A stretch of DNA of 64,000 bases, taken from NCBI GenBank assembly GCA_950295325.1, contig OX485803.1, positions 47,321,554 through 47,385,553 on the forward strand, given 5' to 3'. Both the position numbers and the translations under genes were made by a program. Source of the stretch: Polytrichum commune (lineage: Eukaryota > Streptophyta > Polytrichopsida > Polytrichales > Polytrichaceae). The notes beneath the pieces are model-generated. The model made no database searches. It saw only the letters and a program-made list of their open reading frames with translations, and was not told the DNA's origin. This document shows, piece after piece, positions 1 through 12,452 of the stretch (its first letter is position 1; every line of letters begins with the position of its first letter).

Positions 1-130
1 TTCCAAGTGCAACCAGTCACATGTCATCATCTTTCGGTTTTTTTTGTTTTTTGTTTTTTTTTCTAATTTTTTACCAACATTGTAAGAGACTTATTTATAC
101 CTCTTGCAGGACGGGTATTTTCATTTTCAA

Positions 131-275
131 ACCGGTTTTGGGACAAGTTTTTTTTTTTTGGACCTTTCCATGGACGGGTTGATTAGAAATTACTGGTTTT
201 GGGACGGGTTGTTTTTTCTTTAACCTATCCATGGACGGGTTGGTTTAGAAATTACCAGTTTTGGGACGGGTTGCA
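131..275. repeat. Short tandem repeat, unit about 61 bp, about 2.3 copies
   Basis: The phrase GGTTTTGGGAC (or a one-base variant) begins at about 133, 194 and 256. Each copy is followed by a T-rich stretch and then CCATGGACGGGTTG, so the spacing is 61-62 bp. The copies differ by point changes and T-tract length, which indicates an old local duplication. No coding potential is seen. Confidence 0.75.
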
Positions 276-1930
276 AATTTTTTTGCCTTTCAATTCAAGG
301 TGTTTGGACGTGGACGGGCAAAAACCTTGTGAAAAATCAGCCCTGTATTTGGGTACTTACTTTCAATGCTAAGAATTAATTATGTCGGTTTCTAGGACAA
401 AACTAATGCCAAGTGGTGGTAAAGGTTCTAATCTAGGCTTAATTACGATCTAAGCAAATCTAAATAGCTATAAAGCAACGGGAAAGTTGGTGAGGTCAAA
501 AAGGTAGCTGCACTTTTTGAAAAGTCTCCCAACACCCACATTGGAAACCTCTTTAATACCTTTTTGAAGCTACTATATTTGATCAATTATCCATTCATTC
601 ACCCTTGCTTTGCAAGCTTTCCCCTTCTTGTTGAGGTAATATTACGGGTTTCAAAGGGTACCCTCCTAGCATTGCTACTTAATGTTATGTTTGAGGGAGA
701 AATCATCAATGAAAGCAACTATCTATGTTTCTTGAAGGTAGGAACTGGTGATGAACAACACATATACTAGCCATATGCTCGCTTCAAAGAGAGAAAGCCA
801 CTTGTTGAATAAATAGCAGAACATAACACAATATTTCAAACCAATCGAATCGTTGTAATCTATAATGTGAACATCCAATGTTATCAATTGTGGGTTGGTA
901 TTTGTAGTTTGCACCCACAATATTAGTGTTTTGAAGTACAGTGTTCTCAGTGTGAGTGTTTTGTTGATGGTGTGGCCAACAATATTTCACTATAGCCTAT
1001 GTAGTGAGACGGTTCACAAGGCACCCGAGTGCATGATGTACAATGCAATACACTTTGTAAATTTAGAAAACAAGGTGCTATGCATGCGAGGCCATCGTAG
1101 CATTAGTCAATGAAGGTACTTGCTTGCAGACCCTTGTTTCTATTCCCAGATACTACCTTGCTCTTCATGGTAGATCTACAATTAATGCTCCATCAATCCT
1201 CTCACCATTGTTTTCTCTTTACTCTTGACTTTCAAACGATCAAGTAAGCTTAATTATATGGTACACCTCGATCTCAAGCCGATCGATCACATATACTGTA
1301 TGATTCAGCTTGACATGCAGTTTCATGTGTGTTTGTTCTTATATAGGCCCGCGTCGAGCAGATAGCTAGCTAGACAGACCCATTTTCAATACCCCCAAAT
1401 CTTACTATATAGAGTCCCCTAAAGTCGTGAAGTTCCACACATGTATCGCTGTCATTTTATGACATGAGGAAAGAAGTCAAGAACATCACACATGTAGCTT
1501 TCACATTGGGCGTGACGAAAAAAGTCAGTTGAAAGGCACGGATGTGGGTTCCTTGAAAAGGGTGCTAATCGTAATCAAGTTTTCGTCTCCCAGTGATCGG
1601 CAATAAGTTGACCTATGCTTTGAACATGGGTTGGTGGATTCAATTATCCATGTTCATGAGAACTGATTTTCAACATGTTCATTTAAGCTTATTTTGTCTC
1701 TAATTGGCATTGAACAATGGCTTCAAATAAAATTACACAAGATTAAGAATTAGTAACCACATTATGAACACACAAATTGGTGTTATTGATTTCTAGGAGT
1801 AGTTACTAATCTGGTTGGGGGGCACACCAAATGTAGAGGATTGGTGGCATGTGAGTGGAATTGATACTTGTGGAGTCAATCTTTTGGAAATCTTACTTCT
1901 ATTAGAAATACAATGAGAAAAAGGGTAAAA
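276..1930. other. Intergenic DNA, no gene recognised
   Basis: All reading frames here are short, lack a recognisable domain and overlap on both strands. Nothing resembles a tRNA, an LTR end or a gene exon. Confidence 0.5.
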
Positions 1931-1939
1931 TAGAACTAG

Positions 1940-2824
1940 TTAATTATTCAATCCGTCCATGTTCTAGATGTCCTTCTTGTTGTAGCCGTGAATGACGATG
2001 GGTAGGTTCTACTTCTAGTTGTCAACAACTTGTTGTTCCATGCTTGCGTACGTTTTCACCTAACAACATGCAAAATCGGATGTTGTGGCGCTTGCGAAAT
2101 GCTTCCAACCAGCCAATGGATGCTTTGAAATCATTCATCCCAATGCCTTCAACCACCTTCAAGGCCTTGTCTCGGGGGGGGGGGGCAGTGTGTTAAAAGT
2201 TAAGGATATAGGTGCGAATAACCACTATTTTATAGGGGGGTATTACTTTCAATTCTCTTCTTTTTTCACATGCTATCATTATGTAAATTTCTACTTTGGG
2301 TTAATAGAAAAATGGCTTGCATTACTTATAATTCCAAATTACCTATTATTCCATACCCTATAGTACTTTAAAGATGTCCAATGCCATTTTTGATACCCTA
2401 TATTACTGTTAAGCCCAATTATAATTTTTTGCTCCCATGTTTTTAAAATACCCTATCATTTGTTCGCACGTATATTGCTACTCCAACCAATGACTACCCC
2501 CCCCCCCCCGAGGGCCTTGTCTTGCAAGATACGGCCAGAAACAAGAATGTTTCAAGAACGAGCACAAGCAAACCACCATTAGACTCGCTCATCCATGAGC
2601 TTACCATCACCAATAACCCGGGTTGATCGTTTCTGGGTGGGAGCTTGGTTTTGAAAGATTGATGCAATGATCTTCTCCTTGTTCTTGTTCCAGCTGACAA
2701 CGGTGCCAAGAGAGACACCATATTTGTTCGCACAAACTCTCATAGCCATGCCATTGAACAAGTCTTACACTATGTTTGTCTTTTGTCCCAACGTCTTCTC
2801 AACGTATTTCTTTTTTCCGGCCAT
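1940..2824 (-). pseudogene. CENP-B/Tigger (pogo-type) transposase relic, split by an insertion
   Basis: Read on the minus strand from 2824, the product starts MAGKKK and enters a psq/CENP-B type helix-turn-helix (FNGMAMRVCANKYGVSLGTV, then WNKNKEK). It continues into the second CENP-B type DNA-binding domain (DGKLMDERV, then ILQDKAL), is interrupted by the element at 2171-2512, and resumes as DKALKVVEGIGMNDFKAS, WLEAFRKRHNI and GEN. At about 1950-1970 the phrase YNKKDI-stop-NMDG matches the usual start of the DDE nuclease domain in this family (a NADETGLF-like motif), with the acidic motif decayed. In-frame stops occur near 2766, after DERV, and near 1960. The rest of the nuclease domain is not seen. 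This family (Tc1/mariner superfamily) cuts and pastes DNA, but this copy cannot be active. Confidence 0.75.
2171..2512. mobile_element. Small poly-G-ended inverted-repeat element (MULE-like MITE)
   Basis: The element begins CTC plus 12 G (2174-2185) and ends 13 C plus GAG (2497-2512), so both ends read CTCGGGGG inwards. It splits the Tigger-like reading frame, and GGCCTTGT(CT) is duplicated on both sides (2163-2172 and 2513-2522). That gives a target duplication of 8-10 bp, depending on where the terminal repeat is cut. G-rich ends and a duplication near 9 bp suggest a Mutator-like non-autonomous element; hAT is the alternative. Its left subterminal part (about 2205-2255) resembles the reverse complement of about 47690-47745, which supports a family. 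No coding capacity. Confidence 0.65.
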
Positions 2825-2829
2825 TGCTC

Positions 2830-5800
2830 AATCAAAGCATACTCACAAGCGCGTGCACACACACACATACAAACCCCAAACATACACACACGTGCATGCG
2901 TGCGCAAGGCAAATCTCAAGTTTGTATGTCGTGGCGGAGTATTGAAGGTGCATTATTCTGGGAATTGGAGGTCGTTCTATTTTGAGACGCAATACACAAG
3001 GGAATTTTGAGAGGAGTGTTAAAAATAAAACGTTTAAAATTCAAGGTTGGGGTGTCTATTCAGAGGAGGTGCGTTTGTATGGCAAAGTCAAGTGTACGTC
3101 TACAAACTGATCAAAGTCAGGAGGTGTTCATTTAGAAGAGGAGTTCAATCTAGCATATTTCATTGTATGTCAAAACAATATATATCACCTTATGTTAACT
3201 CAAAGAATTAATTCAATATATATATAGCAATAGCAATAGCAATAGGAATATAATGAAATTTATTTGAAGAGAAATAACATGCAACATTTGATTATAGAGA
3301 TAATAGAATATGTGATGATGATAGAATATTACAATAACTTGGATAGGGTATGGTCAGAAACTTGAGATTTTATGAATACCCTATCCATAACGTTGTCCGA
3401 ATAATATATCATATATTTATACCTCATATTATTTTTCCCAAAACATGAAATTTATTTTTATCTATCATTTGTTGTTTTATGTTCTATATTTTATCTTCAT
3501 TCTTTCACTTTAGTCATTTTGCAAACACTTGCATTAATCTATCATTTTCTCTTTGATGCATTATGTCAATGCTATTACATAAATCGTTTTCTTACCTCAT
3601 TTTCAATGTAATAGATAATATGTGGCGTTTTTGGGCCACCCCTTTCCCTTCCAAAGGGACCTAAAAGTGTCACACACCCTTCGGTGAAGGTGGCCTGCAC
3701 TTGCAAGTGCCCAAGCCGAGCCTGGATGATAGGTGTATAAGGTGAGTGCTTAAATTTTGGAGGGGGATTGAATTTGCGTTGTAGTAACTCCAGAGGTTGG
3801 GCCTTAGTTTTAGTTTTGTGGCTCTAAAACCCACTAGTCATTTCCATACCTAGTTTGAACCTAACCTATGACCTAGTCTAAGTGCAGACACAGCAACATT
3901 GGAACCAAAATAATCGTAATATATGAATTGAAATGGCTCTGGTACACATCAATCATGTGTGACTCATACCACCCCTAGCTGAGTAGACGGGAAATGAATG
4001 TTTTGATTGACCATTCAATGCATTCCTACTTCTTTATTAAATTGTGTGTAGATTTCCTAAGCTAGGGGACTTGGCTTAAGTCCTACCCTTTATATAAATT
4101 CTTTCTTACTTAATTAATTTCGTTCACACATCTTATTTCACTACATTCATACATAAAGCATCATTCTTACGTGGTTAGTGTACCCCTTATCTTGGAACCT
4201 TCTAGGGCCTCGTGCAGGGCCTTTGAATGTCGAATAACAACTCAAACCCTTAGGACTTCAACGGTCCAAAATGTGGTGTCACTCTACGAAGTTAAGTTTC
4301 CGATTCAGGTTTTTCCTACTAACAAGGGCTCACGATATGTTTGGTGATTTTTTCTCGTTAAGTGTGTTACATTGGATGGACCACGAATGCAACTTAATGG
4401 GATCAAGGTGACAAACGACATGTAGGTTCAACTTGTTGTACAATCTTCAAGGATTGGGACCATAACTCCCAATTCATGGGATCATAAACTCCATTTTTCA
4501 CCAATAACATGTAGAGTGGCCGTGCCGGTGATTAATCCGACTTCACCACACATGAAAATTTTTTAATAATCAAAGTTACTACCACAAAATATACGAAGGT
4601 GTTTTGAGAACAACGGGGTTGAGTACCCCTTTGGCAGTCAAATGATTGAACCACTTAGCCTTACGAGTTAGGTAAGTGGGTTTAGAAATGCACGCCTTGG
4701 CCGTGCTTCCTCCAATCTTGAATTGAAGGCTATGATTAGTTGACTTACCTTAGTGTTTCTTGTTCAGTTTGGCTTGATGTATGCGGAGTTGCTATCTCCT
4801 TGTTTTGCTTCCAATCTTCAAAATATGCTCTAAGTACTTCCTCTAACCCTTCAATGAACACTCTCAATTCCTACTTCATTTTCCGAGAGTTGACCTTATC
4901 TCTTTCTTTGTAGTGAACTTAGTTGTAAAACTTTGTAGTTATATTAGGTTATTCAATGATCAAAACATCTTTTCTATACACTATAATTTAGGCCTTGCCA
5001 TAATTTATCCACTAGTACATGTTATTAACTTTAAAAAAACCTAAAATCCACTCCAATCGGATAAGAATTACAAAAGTTAAGAGGTTTAGAAGCACAATGT
5101 CCATTCAACCACTCCTTCCACCTCCACATATCTAACCTCCAACTTCAAGAATTCATAACTAATTTGTGATTATTTTGAGTGGGGCTTGTCATATACCTTT
5201 GGAAAGCTAACAAAGAGGTCTAGTAGGAACAAATATAAGATGAGGATGGCAAGCCAAGATGGATCCAACAGCCTCATTCTAACGCAAGCAATCAATTAGA
5301 AGTGCCCAACTATGTATCTAGTTTTTGAAAATTCATATCTAATTCATTATTTGATCAAATTACACGTTCAAAATGGCCCTAGAAATTTAAATAAAATATC
5401 TATTTGGAAAAAATATTAAATATTAAAAAATTCTTATGCAAGCAGGTCTGATCCAACAGTCGCTACCCAAATAAACATCTTATTTTGTACTCCACATTTG
5501 GAAATTCATAATTATTTGTTCGCTTAATCAAATCACAAACAGAAAATAACTATGAATAGCTACAAAAGATGTCTACAAGAGGAAAAATAAGTGTTTGATT
5601 CAAGGTAGTAAACTAAACATTACTATTATCAGCCGCGAAGGTTTACAATACCTCAACTTTCAACACATGAACTCTAACCTACATGTAAGAAATGAAAAAA
5701 TAAAATTTAGTATGTTAACAAAAACATATACTAAGTAAGAGAAAGTAGGGAATGGTTTTTTTTGCCTTACTACAAGTGAAATGAAAAGGACAAAGAATTT

Positions 5801-7655
5801 TTTTTTGCCTAAGTACTCGGAGGTAGAGCTTCGCCTAAATGTCGTAGAGAAGGAAGAGTGTCCAATGTGGGGGAAGGAAATTTTTAAATCCTCTCACAAA
5901 AAAGTTGGACCCCTCCACCACCAATTTCATTTTTTGGAATCCCCCAAAATTTGGGCTCAGAAGTTACCCCGATTAAGGTTGTCACCCTTTTGCCGAGGTG
6001 GTTCCAATGGCAATCCTTCAATTTCTTTTTAATATTTTGCCACCTAGTTGGCAAGGAACAAAGGGGTAAGTGACCCCTTTGTTTTTTTGTTGTTTTTTTC
6101 TTTTTCTTTTTCTTGAAGAAGTCTTCATGCTGATTTCGCCCCTCACGTCCAACACCTCCACTTGTCTTGCGTGACCCACATTAACTAATAAACGAATCAT
6201 TGCTTAATTAGCCTTTACTAATTTAACATCTTAGCTAGTTTCTTTTATTAACTAACATTTCTTCCCGTCAGCTAGTTTCTTTTCAAGTTAGCAAATTTTT
6301 CCAACTTAGCTAGTTTCTACCTCCAATTAGATTTCCTTTTGACTAACCCTACCTTAACTAGAACTTTTGCCTTGACGGATGAAGGCCCTAACTCCTTGGT
6401 GATTCACCTTTATTTTTTTTAGACTAAAGTTTTTTTTCCCCCTCCCAATTCCCTATCAATTTTATTTGTTGATGCTAAAATTATGACCAAAAGTGACCCC
6501 GTGGAGAGGTGGACCGTTCTGGAGGATCACATAATACTATATATTGTTGGATTTTTTAAATACCTTATTTTGTAATTTTAATAAATAATAATTAAATATA
6601 TATCCTATAGTACTTATCGTTTTGAATATCTTGCTACAACCACAAATATATTAATAATGAAAATATTATAGAATATCTTCCGATAATTATATTTCATAAA
6701 TTCTAGAATTATTTCATAAGTTTTTATTATATATTTTCAATCTTATAACCCATCATCCATATTCAATTAAAAGTTGGATAAATGATCTAATACATGGCTA
6801 TTTAACTTTAGAAGATAGTCTATCTTATATTCATTATCATGTATATCTTATATCATATAGAATACATATTATATTTATGTATTTCTATTAGAATATTAGG
6901 ATATAATTTTATTAGACTAATTTTATAATTATTATGTTATTATATTTCATTGAACCATACAATTTTTTTAGTATACAATTATCTTAAATATTTTAAAATT
7001 TGTTCTTAGGTTTGTTGAATGATTGATATGATGGTCATATATCTAAGTTTAAATAAATAATGTCATATAATACCATCTTATAATATGATTTAATATACTA
7101 ACTATTCATTACATGTGATATCATATTATATAATGATATACTAAAATTCAATTTCAAGTATTATAATTTAATTATTATCATTGATGCAAAAATTATTCCT
7201 TCAATTCGCCTCTACAATGATTGAATGTATTCTCATAGGGCCAGCCATTCGAGGTCTATATTTTCTACCACGGCTGTCGACATCAATAAAACAAATGATT
7301 ATTTATTATTTTTTTGAAAAAATTATGTAATTATGTTTACAATATACATTAATTTGATTTGGTGTGGCCCCCACTTTTGATCATCAATCCACACAAACAA
7401 TCTAACTCACTTGGTGGCAACCAAAAAAGGTGACATGGGACACAAACTCCAATATTTGTCATGAAGATTATTCTATTTAATGTGGCACATCAATTTCAAT
7501 GCCATGTGCTAAATCAAATACATGGTGTACTCATCATGGCAAGCTTATTCCACCCTAGAGGGATCCAAGATATATATATATATATATATGATGTGTACAA
7601 ATTATGTAAGTAATATTGAATACATAGCGTCAATAATAGATACATGGAAACATGG
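2830..7655. other. Long AT-rich stretch without recognised gene
   Basis: Only short unrelated frames are seen. A CA/CG-rich simple stretch lies at about 2832-2905. At 3679 the sequence TGTCACACACC looks like an LTR start, but no matching partner or target duplication was found. The stretch 6550-7170 is very AT-rich. Confidence 0.4.
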
Positions 7656-7659
7656 GGAA

Positions 7660-7810
7660 ACAACTTCACTAAATATTGTATTTGGTGTCGCTTATTATTT
7701 GGAATTACACAATGCTATGTTTATTTATTGCATATTTTTCCAAAAAAAATGTCAAATTGGTTGTTTGGACACTATTGAACACTAACAACTTTACTTAGTA
7801 AGAAATTACA
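7660..7810. repeat. Dispersed repeat family R1, copy 1 (other copies near 10404 and 13985)
   Basis: The segment around 7690-7730 (TTATTATTTGGAATTACACA, then ATGCTATG) and the downstream phrase AACTTTACTTAGTAAGAAA recur in the same order at 14040-14165. The core recurs at 10409-10435 (TTATTATTTGGAGTTACGCA). A reverse-complement copy of the core lies at 7836-7885, giving an imperfect inverted repeat. A non-autonomous DNA transposon with subterminal repeats is likely. The exact ends were not found. A (TA)n microsatellite lies just before, at 7569-7589. Confidence 0.55.
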
Positions 7811-7885
7811 TCAATAGTAAAAATATACAAGACTATGTAACTCCAAACCATAAGTGACACTAAATATCATGTTCGGTGTAATATT

Positions 7886-8648
7886 TGTAGCACCTAGAGG
7901 AGTCCATGTCTCTAGATGAACTTGGTTTGGAAATGTTGGTAGGGAATTGCTTCTAATTAGTTCTAAAATCAACAACTGACAACGTACACCTTTTCTAATC
8001 AAGACACAAATTGTATTGTATCAATAGATTTTTCTAATTGCCCTCTTTCCAATTTGTATGTTGCCCCTCTTAAAACCATCAATTCTTTTGAAGCATTAGA
8101 AATTATGTCAATCGTTCTAAAGGAGGGAGTATCCACAAGATATGACATGGATCTTTAGCATATTGATTTTACATTGATTTGAGCAGCCAAGGCCTTGACT
8201 CCAATGTTGCACTCTGTGTTTGTTGTTGTCTTCGATGATGCTGAAACCACAAAGAATCTGGTTGGGAAATGATATCCTTATGGTCAGTTGATGTATAAGG
8301 TAGATGGATCATACGGTTACTTTTCCAACTAGCCCATTTCTCCTAGAATATGAAACATGTGATTAAGTACGACATGGTTAGCAAATCTAAATAAAGGCAA
8401 TCGCTACTTCCCTCACAATTTTTGAAGCTCATATGTATATCTTATTCATGATCAAAGCAATTATGTTCACTTTGATTGTGGTTGATATTGTATTACGTCC
8501 ATGGGGCCCATTATCCACAAGGTTGTAGGTCAACTGCAATGATTCCTCTCTCAAGTACTTGTTGGCTGCCTCCACGTCTCTACATAAAATATAGAATAAA
8601 TACTCAATGCTTTGACAATGAGCATTTTCAAAGGTTAAATTCACCTTG
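7886..8648. other. Intergenic DNA, no gene recognised
   Basis: No frame with a recognisable domain is seen on either strand. Confidence 0.4.
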
Positions 8649-8656
8649 GTACTATT

Positions 8657-9741
8657 CAATGTACGGGGAGTACCGAGGTTTAGGTAGGAGCTAGCTGAAT
8701 TTTTCTAGAGATTTCCAAATGAGTTCGCAATGATTTGGATGACGTACCGATGAAAATTTGTCGAGGTCAAAAATCAACCAGTTCAAGGAAGAATAGACCA
8801 GCAATATGGCCGCTTGAGGCATCATGGTTTGGGATATTTATCGAGCCAAATGTTTTATTATAGGCAAGTAGCTGAAGGGACTAGGGTTAGGATAGAAAAT
8901 TTTATTAGGGTAATACTAGAGTTATAAGGTCGGAAATCATGGAGGCTAATTTATGGTTGGTTCCGTTTTCACTAGACCAATTAGGGTTTTGAGGCTCTAA
9001 GCAGCCGAGGGGACCTTCTCTCATGAGTACAAGATGAGTTTGAGCTTCTTTTGTTGGCTTAAAGCTTCGTGCTTTAGCTTCGGTGCTTTGGCTTTTGTAC
9101 TTCAAGCTCGGTCTTTTGGCTTGAAGCTTGGTGTTTTGAGTTTTATTTGGCTTCAAGCTCAAAGGTTTGGCTTTGGTGCTTTGGCTTCTGTTTGGCCACT
9201 ACCAAATGGGGGGATAAGACTTGTAGAGATTTATGGGGCATGATCACATGGAATCATTCTTTGCAAACCGAGTATCCAAATTTGCTTATCCTCGCCAATT
9301 TGGCTAGAGTATAATGTGTATCAATAGTCACTTGTGAGAGAGCGTTCTATGTCCAAAATTTAATCAAAATGCAAGTAAGAAATAAGCTTAGAAACATTAA
9401 TTTGGAAGTTATGCTTAGAATTTCTTTGGAAGGGCCAGATGAGAACACAAATTCACCCCCTTAAAAGCATAACACCAATTTTCTATTATAATATAGGATA
9501 ACAACAAAACAAAACCGACTACTGTACATAACTTCGGAAACATACCAAAGTAAAACTTAGAAACTAGGAAAATTATTGAATGGTAAAGGTAAATCTCAAA
9601 ATTTAACAGAGAAAAAAAATTGGAATTTGGTAGCCTTCATTCAAAATGAAAAAAAATAAAAAATAAAAAATAAAAAATCCGAACCTCTTTACAAAAGGTA
9701 GGAAATGTACCGATTTTTGTATAGAACTCTCTAGGACTGTG
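8657..9741 (+). mobile_element. hAT element A, internally deleted, with 8-bp target duplication
   Basis: The ends are CAATGTACGGGGAGT (left) and, inverted, CACAGTCCTAGAGAGT (right). Both sides carry a perfect 8-bp duplication, GTACTATT, at 8649-8656 and 9742-9749. An 8-bp duplication and termini beginning CA are hallmarks of the hAT superfamily. Element B at 10581-12444 is a relative in the opposite orientation, and the two can be aligned over most of A. A keeps only the C-terminal transposase piece (9220-9465). It has a different internal minisatellite (about 9045-9205, units around GCTTTGGCTT) from B. At 1,085 bp it is non-autonomous. Confidence 0.85.
9220..9465 (+). pseudogene. hAT transposase C-terminal (dimerisation) fragment in element A
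   Basis: The frame reads CRDLWGMITWNHSL, then YPNLLILANLARV, an in-frame stop near 9312, CVSIVTCERAF and then VQNLIKMQVRNKL. This is the hAT C-terminal dimerisation domain: the run ending TCERAFSVQN, followed by a basic helix, is typical of plant hAT transposases. The catalytic RNase H-like core is absent, so the fragment is non-functional. It is the counterpart of 11045-11650 on the other strand. Confidence 0.75.
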
Positions 9742-9814
9742 GTACTATTGAAGTCGCAATCTTTACAATTTGACCTATAATTTGGTCAACCCTAGTTGAC
9801 ACGCCATGGAAGTT

Positions 9815-10062
9815 GGAGAGAGAGAGAGAGGGAATTATTGTATATGAGCGTGCCTCTCATCTATCCAACATAAGGACTTGACTCCTTATAAGTTTGTTGC
9901 CAAATCATCTCAAGTGACATCCAATAACCTAATGTGGGGTTTTCCAAACTAATTCCATCATTCAATCAACTAAAAAAAGTGATCTCCAAGTTACATAATA
10001 TTTTAAGGTTTTAAAGTTGGATGAATGCAAGGTACACTTGTATATGAGAACGCCCTCTTTCC
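9815..10062. mobile_element. Inverted-repeat MITE, family M1, copy 1
   Basis: The left arm (9815-9873) begins with (GA)n, then GGGAATTATTGTATATGAG and CCTCTCAT.TATCCAACATAA. The right arm (10011-10062) is its imperfect inverse, TTGGATGAATG, then TTGTATATGAGAACGCCCTC. The same arms border 28550-28789 inside the stress-protein gene. There is no coding capacity, and the target duplication is not resolved. It lies between hAT elements A and B. Confidence 0.65.
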
Positions 10063-11044
10063 ACTGAAGCTTTATCTATTGTTTGTGTACATCTACACTA
10101 ATATATGCAATTAGGTTGTCCCATGCAGATTTATTCACATCCCACATTATTTTAAATATTTGTTATCGCATGTACAAAATACAAGAATTTTTTGTTTGTT
10201 TGTTGTGGTTACCATACAAGATTGATAAACAAAGTTATGATTTTTTGTGATATGATTTTGACCCAAGGTAATTTGCATGGGTAAAGAGACAACTTATTTA
10301 CAAAAGTAACCTAATTGCACATGTCATTGTAGCTTGTATGCATTTTTCAGACTTTTTAAAAGCAACGAATGTAGTGCGTACTACATTGATTACCCCAATT
10401 AAACCGTGTTATTATTTGGAGTTACGCAATGCTAAATTGAAGAATGATGACAAATAAGTAGACTACATAAAACAGACATGCCTAATTCGGTTATCGATTT
10501 TAATTGGACACCTACATTTAAAGCTATGTGGTTAGGTGAGGCCCAAGAATTGATGCCAAAAAGATATCATGTGTTCAAATCACAGTCCGGGGAGTTTTAT
10601 ACAAAAATCGGTACATTCCCGATCTTTTATAAAGACATTCGGATTTTTATTTTTTTGCTCGGAAGCTACCTAAATCCAATTTTTATTCTCGGTTAAAAAC
10701 CGATATTTAACTTTACCATTCCGTAATTTTCCGACTTTCTGAATTTCGTTTCGGTATGTTTCCGAAGATTTGTATTGTATGTCGGATTTGTTTTTTTTAA
10801 ATATTGTAAAAAAAATTGGTGTTATGCTTTTAAAGGGGTGAATTTGTGTTGATAGAAAATCCAAGTATCCTTGGAAGGATTTGAACCTTGCCAAGTCCCC
10901 ACCAACTTGGGGCCAAGGATTTAGCCTTTAAAAATATATATAAATCTAAAAAGGGTTCGTACATTATTTAGAGGCTAGTTAGTACAACAATACATGCAAC
11001 TTTTAAACATCCGTATCGTCATAATTAGAAAACATAGATGAACT

Positions 11045-11650
11045 TACTGAACAGGATGCATCACTTGCAGAAGACACATAACGTGAAGGATTAGCATATA
11101 AAAACCAGTATTTGGTTCCAGTTTTCCACAAAGGAATTGCCTCTTTAATAATATTATCAATATTTACTTCCAAGTATGTTTCTCACTCGTGTTTTTATTA
11201 AATTTGGACACTAAACGCCCTTTCACAAGTGGATGTTGATACACATTGTACTCTAGCCAAATCAACAAGGACAAGCAAATTAGGATATCGGGTTTTCAAA
11301 GAATGATTCCATGTGATCATGCCCCATAAATCTCTACAAATCTTATCTCTCCATTCAGTGGTGGCTTGCAGTTTGAAAGCTAGAAATTCACACTTACAAG
11401 CCATCACATCAACGAAGGAGGGAAATTTTGAACCTTCTTGGTAGCGATAATGCCCATAGTGTGCTAGTAATTTATCTAATTCAATCACCTCCCAATTTTG
11501 GAGGCCTATCTGCCTTGAAGGGGGTAACCGTGTGCGAATAAATGACACAATGTTCTTATATGATTGAGACAATTGGCATATGATATACCCTGATCCCGAA
11601 ACACACGAATCACTGTAGGGGGCCAATTAAACTCCAAAGGATCGAAAAGT
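11045..11650 (-). pseudogene. hAT transposase C-terminal fragment in element B
   Basis: An open stretch at 11198-11626 encodes the late part of an hAT transposase: KLLAHYGHYRYQEGSKFP, then LWGMITWNHSLKTRYPNLL, DLARVQCVSTSTCERAFS and VQ. A one-base frame disruption follows; the next frame reads a helix ending NIIKEAIPLWKTGTKYW, with a natural-looking stop near 11010. This is the hATC dimerisation domain. The upstream catalytic D/D/E region and zinc finger are missing, so the protein is not functional. Confidence 0.75.
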
Positions 11651-11749
11651 TGAGCGCAAGATGCACCGAATTGGAGTAAGTTCGAACATGATGATTATGG
11701 AATCCATGACCTCCGAACTGGACCATCAAACTGGACCTCCGAAATAGAT

Positions 11750-12020
11750 GTTCCTAACTAGATCACAGGTGGATCGCCGCAGGTGGATGCAGAAACAAAC
11801 GATCGCCGCAAACAGAGAAAAATCACACAAACAAACGTGGATCCCGGTAGATCGCAAGTGGAGCACAGAGAGAAATCCCAGTAGATCACAGGTGGAGCAC
11901 AAACAAACGATCACCGTAAACAAAAGAGAAATCGCATGTGGATGCACAAACAAACGATCGCCGCAAATAGAAGCAGAAGAGCAGTAGCGTAAGAGCACAA
12001 AGAGAAATCCCAGTAGAGGA
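11750..12020. repeat. Degenerate minisatellite inside hAT element B
   Basis: Variants of GATCGCCGCAAACAGAG, CAGTAGATCACAGGTGGAGC and CACAAACAAACG recur about five times with uneven spacing (roughly 60 bp). At the equivalent place element A carries an unrelated short-unit repeat. Open frames across this stretch on both strands come from the repeat and are not genes. Confidence 0.6.
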
Positions 12021-12452
12021 GTGAGAGGAGTGAGATACTTTGCACAAGGGACTCAAACTCTTTATACTCATGAGAGAGGGTCCTTGGGTGCTTAGAACCT
12101 CAAAATCCTAATCGGCCCAGTGAACGGAACCAACCCTAAATTAATTAGCCTCCATGGTTCTTGACCTTATGAGTCATGACTCTAGTATTACCCTAGTAGA
12201 AATTTCCGCCCTATCCCTAGTCCCTTCGGCTACTTGCCTAAAATTTTAAAATTGGCTCGGTAAATATCCTAAAATATGATGCCTCAACCAGCTATATTGC
12301 CGATCTTTTCTCATTTGAACCGGTCAATTTCCGACCTTAACAATTTTAAGTCGGTACCTCGTCCGAATCATTGCGAACTCATTCGGAAATCTCCAAAAAA
12401 TTTTGGCTAGCTCGTAACTAAAGTTCGGTACTCCCCGTTCATTGGTTCAAAT

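Larger units (their letters stand above)
10581..12444 (-). mobile_element. hAT element B with 8-bp target duplication
   Basis: On the forward strand the element begins CACAGTCCGGGGAGT and ends with the inverse of CAATGAACGGGGAGT. It is flanked by a perfect 8-bp duplication, GTTCAAAT, at 10573-10580 and 12445-12452. It is 1,864 bp long and lies in reverse orientation relative to element A. Its subterminal 12060-12440 is the reverse complement of A's 8660-9030 with many point changes. It contains a transposase C-terminus (11045-11650) and a minisatellite at about 11750-12020. It is non-autonomous because the catalytic core is missing. Confidence 0.87.

Noticed and set aside
3679-4340. LTR beginning TGTCACACACC
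   Set aside because: No second copy, matching end or target duplication could be found in the window.
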